Assembly (NCBI GenBank): GCA_050299335.1
Contig: JBNKVT010000049.1
Location: 1 to 37,163, forward strand
Length of the DNA: 37,163 nt
From: JBNKVT01 sp050299335
Lineage (GTDB): Bacteria > Pseudomonadota > Alphaproteobacteria > Rhodobacterales > Rhodobacteraceae
Direction of reading: 5' to 3'
Positions 32,701 through 37,163 of this stretch are shown here, piece by piece. Every line of letters begins with the position of its first letter. Positions within the stretch are counted from its first letter, which is position 1. Position numbers and translations under genes: made by a program. A model generated the notes under the pieces. It saw only the letters and a program-made list of their open reading frames with translations. It ran no database searches and was not told the DNA's origin.

Positions 32701-33333
32701 TCAGCGGCGGCGGGCGCGGGCCATGCGGATATGGCGGTGCTCTTCGCGGATCTCGAGATGGCGGAAGCGGCCGTTCGAGAAATGGTCGTAGTCGATGGCG
32801 AGGCCGCGCCGGATCAGCTCTTCGCCTATGTTGGTGCCGTCGGGCAGGGTGCAGTCGGCCAGCAGCCGGTCATAGGATACATCGCCGGTCAGCCGCGCGG
32901 TGATCTCGTGGCCGCGGCAGATATCCACCATCGCCCATTTCGCCTTGCGCCCGTAAGGCTGGTCCAGTTCCGGGGCGTCGATACTGTCGAGCCGCAGCTT
33001 GATGCGGCCGATGGCAATGGTGTCGCCGTCGATCACATAGGCCCGGCCCTTCAGCACGCCCCTGTCGAGCAGGCGGCGGTGGGTGAGTCGGGTTTGGTTC
33101 TCCTGCACCTCGCGTGCGTGGCTTTTCTGGGCGTTGGGGTCGGGGGGAGTTACGCGTGGTGGATGGCCGATGTCGTCCCCGAACTTCGCAGGGGCAGCCC
33201 GGGTGTTGGCAGTCCGTCGGACGGGCCGGACCTTGGGCGGAAGTTTGCGCCGGGTGCCTCGACTGGAGCTTCGGCCCCCATTGATGAAGACGAGAACGGC
33301 AATCGCTACAAAGACAGCAATGAAAATTTCCAT
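32701..33333 (-). CDS. Membrane-anchored thermonuclease-like protein
   Basis: A 210-residue protein: a hydrophobic N-terminal segment (residues 3-18), a basic, proline-rich linker to about residue 90, then a staphylococcal-nuclease domain. Catalytic elements are present: VIDGDTIAI, the Arg and Glu in RLDSIDAPEL, and a second Arg in SYDRLLADC, followed by EELIRRGLA. It probably cleaves nucleic acids at the periplasmic face. The anchor could instead be an uncleaved signal peptide; no clear cleavage site is seen. Confidence 0.85.
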   Translation of the reverse strand: MEIFIAVFVAIAVLVFINGGRSSSRGTRRKLPPKVRPVRRTANTRAAPAKFGDDIGHPPRVTPPDPNAQKSHAREVQENQTRLTHRRLLDRGVLKGRAYVIDGDTIAIGRIKLRLDSIDAPELDQPYGRKAKWAMVDICRGHEITARLTGDVSYDRLLADCTLPDGTNIGEELIRRGLAIDYDHFSNGRFRHLEIREEHRHIRMARARRR

Positions 33334-33530
33334 GCCACGGGCCCCCTGATTCGTATTAGTTGAAGCGTATTGTTCGCTGTCAACCGTACTGAGAAGTATT
33401 GATATGGCGCACAGGGTGGGTTTGCGGTCCGGGTTATGTATCTGTCCGGCTGTTCAGCGTCTTTGTGTTGTCGCGTCCGGATCCGCTACTTTGGCGGCAA
33501 TCGGCTCCGCGTCGCAGATGCGCCGAAGTC

Positions 33531-33546
33531 GATCAATATGTTGATC
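33531..33546. repeat. GATCAA-N4-TTGATC inverted repeat
   Basis: Perfect 6-bp arms around TATG, 8 bases before the strong hairpin downstream of xylA. The half-sites are in the opposite order to an FNR box (TTGAT-N4-ATCAA), so it is not called as one. It may be a regulator site or a small stem beside the terminator. Confidence 0.4.
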
Positions 33547-33553
33547 ACAAAAG

Positions 33554-33586
33554 AAAATCCCCGAGGGTCGCACCCTCGGGGATTTT
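33554..33586. terminator. Bidirectional rho-independent terminator below xylA
   Basis: Fifteen-bp perfect arms (AAAATCCCCGAGGGT and its complement) around CGC, flanked by a T-run in both directions (ATTTTCGTTT on plus, ATTTTCTTTTG on minus). It lies 19 bases past the xylA stop. It could also end a plus-strand transcript from 33360-33550, where no protein gene is seen. Confidence 0.9.
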
Positions 33587-33604
33587 CGTTTCGAGGATTG
33601 CAGG

Positions 33605-34912
33605 TCAGACGTAACGGCTGACAATGTTTTCGAGGATTTCCTGGCGGCCCGAGCGGGGCTGCGGGTTGATGTTCTCGGCCTCGACCCGCGCGGCGATATC
33701 GGCCAGCGAGCGTTCGCCGTTCAGCATCGCCTGGGCCTCGGGGCTCTGCCAGCCGGCGTAACGCTCGGCGAGCGGGGTCTCGAGGGCCTTGTCCTCCAGC
33801 ATCTGAGCCGCCGCGATCAGGGACCGGGCGCAGATATCCATGCCGCCGACATGGGCGGCGATCAGGTCCACCGGGTCCAGCGACTGGCGGCGGATCTTGG
33901 CGTCGAAATTGGTCCCGCCAGTGGTGAAGCCGCCGTTTTTCAGGATGTAGTAATAGGCCAGAGCCGTCTCGTTCACCGAATTCGGGAACTGGTCGGTGTC
34001 CCAGCCCGACTGGTAGTCGTTGCGGTTCATGTCGATCGATCCGAAGATGCCAAGCGCACCGGCCAGGGCGATCTCGTGCTCGAAGGAATGGCCAGCGAGG
34101 ATCGCGTGACCCTGCTCGATATTGACCTTGACCTCGTTCTCCAGCCCGTAAGCCTTGAGGAAGCCGTAGACCGTGGCGACGTCGAAATCATACTGGTGCT
34201 TCGAAGGCTCCTGCGGTTTCGGTTCGATCAGGATGGTGCCGTTGAAACCGATCTTGTGCTTGTGCTCGACGACCAGCGACAGGAAGCGGCCGGCCTGGTC
34301 CATCTCCTGCTTGAGATTGGTGTTGAGAAGCGTCTCATAGCCTTCGCGGCCGCCCCAGAGCACGTAGTTCTCGCCGCCGAGCTGGTGGGTGACCTCCAGC
34401 ACGTTCTTCACCTGACCCGCGCACCAGGCGAAGACATCCGGATCGGGATTGGTCGCGGCACCCGCCATGAAGCGACGGTTGGTGAACATGTTGGCGGTGC
34501 CCCAGAGGAGCCTGGTCTGGGACGTTTCCATCTTGCGGGCGAAGATATCGGCGATCTCGCGGAGATTGCGACCGAACTCGGCCAGCGAGCTGCCCTCGGG
34601 GGCCACATCGGCATCGTGGAAACAGAAATAAGGCGCCTGCAGAATGTCGAACATTTCGAAGGCGACATCGGCCTTCAGCTTCGCGCCGGCCATGTCATCG
34701 GTGAACCAGGGGCGCTGCAGGGTGGCGCTGCCGAACGGGTCGATGCCGTTCATGCAGAAGGAATGCCAATAGGCGACGGCGAAGCGCAGATGGTCCTTGA
34801 GGCTCTTGCCCCCGACCATCTGATCGGGGTTGTAGTGGCGGAATTTCAGCGGGTCAGCGGTTTCGGGCCCGCCATAGGTGACCTTGTCGATACCTTTGAA
34901 AAAATCGCTCAT
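33605..34912 (-). CDS. xylA: Xylose isomerase
   Basis: A 435-residue cytoplasmic TIM-barrel enzyme interconverting D-xylose and D-xylulose. Signature elements are FCFHDADVAPEG (catalytic His and Asp, near residue 101), LIEPKPQEPSKHQYD (metal Glu and catalytic Lys, near 232), NIEQGHAILAGHSFEHE and the metal-binding GSIDMNRND. Length matches the class II (long) isomerases. GGGAGGAG precedes the ATG at 34912. No xylB or xylose regulator adjoins it; the LacI-type gene and sugar importers are 22-33 kb away, so a link with them is only possible. It is divergent from the split permease genes. Confidence 0.96.
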   Translation of the reverse strand: MSDFFKGIDKVTYGGPETADPLKFRHYNPDQMVGGKSLKDHLRFAVAYWHSFCMNGIDPFGSATLQRPWFTDDMAGAKLKADVAFEMFDILQAPYFCFHDADVAPEGSSLAEFGRNLREIADIFARKMETSQTRLLWGTANMFTNRRFMAGAATNPDPDVFAWCAGQVKNVLEVTHQLGGENYVLWGGREGYETLLNTNLKQEMDQAGRFLSLVVEHKHKIGFNGTILIEPKPQEPSKHQYDFDVATVYGFLKAYGLENEVKVNIEQGHAILAGHSFEHEIALAGALGIFGSIDMNRNDYQSGWDTDQFPNSVNETALAYYYILKNGGFTTGGTNFDAKIRRQSLDPVDLIAAHVGGMDICARSLIAAAQMLEDKALETPLAERYAGWQSPEAQAMLNGERSLADIAARVEAENINPQPRSGRQEILENIVSRYV

Positions 34913-35135
34913 GCTTGCTCCTCCCTTAGACAGTGTCCGATTTTGGCGGGACCAAAGCCGAATTGCCACAACAGGTCAATCGGAGCGCGGCTCAAAAGCG
35001 GCCCAAAGGCCGGTTTTGGGGCGAAACTATTTATTTTAGTGGGGGACAGCCGGCGCAGGATCGGCATCAGTCCGGACATCTTGCATCTTTTCTTCCCGCT
35101 CCAGACCGGCTAGGCGGCAAGCGAAGCGAGGTGAG

Positions 35136-35675
35136 ATGCGGACCGATCCCCCGAAAAGAAAAATGTTCGACAGTGGTCTGGCCGTGCTGCTGGTGCTGGC
35201 AGGCGGCGCAGGGAGCGGGGTGCTGGCGACGCGGGGTTGGGAGACCTTTCGGGACATCCTGCTGCGCGATCTCGGCTTTGCGGTGATCCTTCTGCCCAAG
35301 ATCGTCGCGGGCGTGCTGGTGGCTTCGATCATTCCGATGCTGCTGTCGCGCGAATGGATCATGCGCTGGATCGGGCCGGAGTCCGGTGTCGCCGGGCTGA
35401 TCGTGGCGACGATTGCCGGGGCGGCGGTGCCGGGGGGGCCGATGGTGACGCTGCCCTTGGTGACCGGGCTGGTGGCCAAGGGCGCGGATACGGGTGCTGC
35501 GATGGCGCTGATATCGGGCTGGCTGATGCTGGGGATCAACAGGACGCTGATCTGGGAGATGAGCTTCCTGCCCTCCGATCTCGTGCTGTTGCGCTATGCG
35601 CTCTGCCTGCCGATGCCGGTGCTGATCGGGCTGGCCTGCCGGGCGCTGGTGCGGCGTAACGGAGGTGGTTCATGA
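35136..35675 (+). CDS. Half-size permease, first subunit (DUF318/ArsP-like)
   Basis: A 179-residue membrane protein with four to five hydrophobic segments. VASIIPMLLSREWIMRWIGP and AGAAVPGGPMVTLPLVTGL resemble the PF03773 (YraQ/ArsP-type) permease family, whose members are normally one polypeptide of 300-350 residues. Here the gene ends in a 4-base ATGA overlap with a second half. Together they total 341 residues, so they very likely form a heterodimer equal to one permease. The transported compound is unknown; some relatives export organoarsenicals. The first ATG is used; an internal one at 35163 is possible. Confidence 0.75.
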   Translation: MRTDPPKRKMFDSGLAVLLVLAGGAGSGVLATRGWETFRDILLRDLGFAVILLPKIVAGVLVASIIPMLLSREWIMRWIGPESGVAGLIVATIAGAAVPGGPMVTLPLVTGLVAKGADTGAAMALISGWLMLGINRTLIWEMSFLPSDLVLLRYALCLPMPVLIGLACRALVRRNGGGS

Positions 35676-36160
35676 ATATCATCATCGGGACGGTGCTGCT
35701 CTGGGCGGCGGCGATCTGGCTGATTAGGCGTCTGAGGACGCAGGACGAAGCGATGCTGGGCGATGCGGTGGCCCGCGCGAAGGATACCTTTGTCTTCATC
35801 CTGCCGCGGGTGGCGCTCGGGATCGTTGGGGCGGGGTTTCTGGCCGAGATGATGCCGCGCGAGAGCATCGAGACCCTGTTCGGGGAAGGGGCCGGATACG
35901 GCGCCGTGCCGCTGGCCGTGGTCCTGGGTGCGCTGACCCCGGGCGGGCCGTTCGTGGCCTTCGCGGTGGGGGCGGCGGCGCTGAAGGCCGGGGCGGGCGA
36001 GGGGGCGGTGCTGGCCTATGTGACGGCCTGGATGGCGGTCTGCATCAACCAGTCCCTGGCCTATGAGGCGGGGTTCATGGGCTGGGGGTTCCTGCTGCGC
36101 CGCTGGACGTTGTCGATCCCGGTGCCGCTGGTGCTGGGGACGGTGCTGTATCTGGTGTGA
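35672..36160 (+). CDS. Half-size permease, second subunit (DUF318/ArsP-like)
   Basis: A 162-residue membrane protein with four to five hydrophobic segments, translationally coupled to the previous gene by ATGA. ALTPGGPFVAFAVGAAAL mirrors the AVPGGPMVTLPLVTGL motif of the first half, and VTAWMAVCINQSLAYE mirrors its ISGWLMLGINRTLIWE, so the two halves are homologous to each other. This suggests a gene pair that never fused, or a split of an internally duplicated permease. GGAGG lies 8 bases upstream of the ATG. Confidence 0.75.
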   Translation: MNIIIGTVLLWAAAIWLIRRLRTQDEAMLGDAVARAKDTFVFILPRVALGIVGAGFLAEMMPRESIETLFGEGAGYGAVPLAVVLGALTPGGPFVAFAVGAAALKAGAGEGAVLAYVTAWMAVCINQSLAYEAGFMGWGFLLRRWTLSIPVPLVLGTVLYLV

Positions 36161-36333
36161 ATGCGGGCGTTCATCGTGAAGCCAAATTCAAAGCACTGAA
36201 AGTAAACAAGAAAAATTCTTTTGATGTTCGTTGTCCCACAACGCGCTTTGGCCTTTCGATGGGCGAAATCCGATCAGGGACGCTGTTGACCGAGCACCTG
36301 CGGGATGGTGCGTGCCGCGCCTGGACAACGCTT

Positions 36334-36360
36334 GAAGGCACCGCAACGCGCGGTGCCTTC
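36334..36360 (-). terminator. Possible terminator of the DUF4136-like gene
   Basis: Ten-bp perfect arms GAAGGCACCG/CGGTGCCTTC with a 7-base loop, 26 bases beyond the minus-strand stop. No T-run follows. Confidence 0.55.
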
Positions 36361-36385
36361 GGGTCTTGTTCCGTGCATGTGGGCC

Positions 36386-36994
36386 TCAGCAGTCGCCGTC
36401 ATAGGGAATTTCGACCGAGCCGCGCGCGGCTTTCGGGAAATCCTTGAGCGACGAAGCGATGATCTCCGGTGCTACTCCCGAAAATCTGCTGCAGGTGCCC
36501 CGGCTGGTCGAGCGGGCCTCGAAGACCTTGTTACCGCTGCCGCGTTCGACGATATCGACGGCCAGTGAACGGGTGTAGACCGTGTTGGAAGACGTGTTCG
36601 GCACGTAGCCGACAACGCCGGTCTGCGGCGATCCCGGGATATAGGTGTTGCCGTAGACATAGGGCCGGTTATAGCCGACGGTGCCGTAGACGGGCGTGTT
36701 GTACTGGGTGGTGACTGTCTCGCCCTTGTCGATGGCGTAGCCGAAATAGACGATATAGTCAGCACTTTCGGCCGATTGCGCCACCCGCATGCCCTTGGCC
36801 TGCAGTTCCCCGGCCAGAATGCCGGCGTTCGACCGCCATTGCAGCGACCCGGCATCCTCGGGGTTGAACGGCTTGATGGCGACGGCCTTGCCGATGGCTT
36901 CGTCGCCGAGGGTCGAGTAGGCATCGACGCTGGTCTTGACGGATGTGCAGGCTGCCAGGGCCAGGGCTGTAAGCGCTGCGATAATCGTTCTCAT
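36386..36994 (-). CDS. DUF4136-type lipoprotein
   Basis: A 202-residue lipoprotein with lipobox LAAC (Cys16). The mature part is rich in tyrosine and glycine around residues 85-125 (YFGYAIDKGETVTTQYN, YGTVGYNRPYVYGNTY). SLAVDIVERGSGNKVFEA near 140 and the terminal DFPKAARGSVEIP fit DUF4136 proteins, outer-membrane-anchored and of unknown function. Two cysteines near the C-terminus may pair. Upstream lies a CACAAT/ATTGTG inverted repeat (37005-37023). It is monocistronic and borders the right-edge insertion sequence. Confidence 0.85.
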   Translation of the reverse strand: MRTIIAALTALALAACTSVKTSVDAYSTLGDEAIGKAVAIKPFNPEDAGSLQWRSNAGILAGELQAKGMRVAQSAESADYIVYFGYAIDKGETVTTQYNTPVYGTVGYNRPYVYGNTYIPGSPQTGVVGYVPNTSSNTVYTRSLAVDIVERGSGNKVFEARSTSRGTCSRFSGVAPEIIASSLKDFPKAARGSVEIPYDGDC

Positions 36995-37004
36995 GATCGG
37001 TCCT

Positions 37005-37023
37005 CACAATTTGAAACATTGTG
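37005..37023. promoter_or_regulatory. CACAAT-N7-ATTGTG inverted repeat upstream of the lipoprotein gene
   Basis: Six-bp arms around TTGAAAC, starting 10 bases upstream of the lipoprotein ATG and ending 17 bases before the transposase stop at 37041. It could be an operator of the lipoprotein gene or part of the insertion-sequence end. Confidence 0.35.
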
Positions 37024-37040
37024 TAATACCACCGGCTTGA

Positions 37041-37163
37041 TCAATTGACTGCTATCCAGTCTCTACTGGTGATAGAGGTTATTCGGTCAGGCTCGTTGGC
37101 AAAGAAGTTCCAGGCGGCTTGGCATTTGTCGAGGATGTGCTCGTAGGTATCGAAAACCGTGAT
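37041..37163 (-). mobile_element. IS630-type transposase, C-terminal fragment cut by window edge
   Basis: The minus strand is open for 40 codons from the right edge to a TGA at 37041-37043. The peptide contains VFDTYEHILDKCQAAWNFF and ends SITSRDWIAVN. A terminal pattern of Tyr/Asp, a Cys/Ala-Trp-Asn helix and I-S-I-x-x-R-D-W is characteristic of IS630-family DDE transposases. The main catalytic part lies beyond the window. It has the same orientation as the transposase start at the left edge. Confidence 0.8.

Noticed and set aside
33531..33546. FNR-type box
   Set aside because: The half-sites are ATCAA-N4-TTGAT, the reverse order of the FNR consensus, and it lies between a gene end and a terminator.

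Overview
The window is a G+C-rich (roughly 65%) bacterial chromosomal segment that reads as Alphaproteobacteria, most likely order Rhodobacterales. The evidence is the gene order miaB-phoH-ybeY-corC-lnt-trmB, a Ros/MucR-type regulator with a lysine/alanine-rich tail, the order dnaX-ybaB-ketoacyl synthase-recR, an alphaproteobacterial-type LexA box (GAAC-N7-GAAC), and many short GTAGGGTGCGTG-type palindromic repeats between genes. Both edges lie inside IS630-type transposase genes on the minus strand: an N-terminus at the left edge and a C-terminus at the right edge. The window is therefore probably a contig, or a 37-kb segment, bounded by insertion-sequence copies.

Layout. 1-761: insertion-sequence debris (start of an IS630-type transposase, the last 38 codons of an IS3-type transposase, and IS-end-like repeats). 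762-11089: sugar uptake. A LacI-type regulator is divergent from a complete ABC importer (binding protein, two-domain ATPase, permease). Then comes a small A+T-richer island with an Imm11-type immunity-like gene. A second importer follows, with permease and single-domain ATPase on the minus strand and an NAD-dependent epimerase and a second binding protein on the plus strand. 11302-17999: a minus-strand housekeeping block for tRNA modification (miaB, trmB), ribosome maturation (ybeY), PhoH, CorC-type CBS protein and lipoprotein acylation (lnt), preceded by the MucR-type gene. 18157-21047: a possible glycosyltransferase and an imuB-type Y-family polymerase homologue under a LexA box. 21256-24264: dgt, erpA, xth and a higBA toxin-antitoxin pair. 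24268-26813: an FAD monooxygenase, a small lipoprotein and (S)-ureidoglycine aminohydrolase. 27310-31596: dnaX, ybaB, a FabH2-like ketoacyl synthase and recR. 31735-36994: a DMT exporter, a membrane-anchored thermonuclease-like protein, xylA, a permease split into two half-size genes, and a DUF4136 lipoprotein.

How they fit together. The left third probably imports and converts one or two monosaccharides. The central part is core information processing. DNA repair and nucleotide-pool genes recur (imuB, dgt, xth, recR, dnaX) but form no single system. No phage, CRISPR array, rRNA or tRNA was recognised. The least explained items are three copies of a roughly 57-bp element built on a TTTGCAC/GTGCAAA palindrome, the TTG-started frame coupled to the Imm11-like gene, and the split permease pair.
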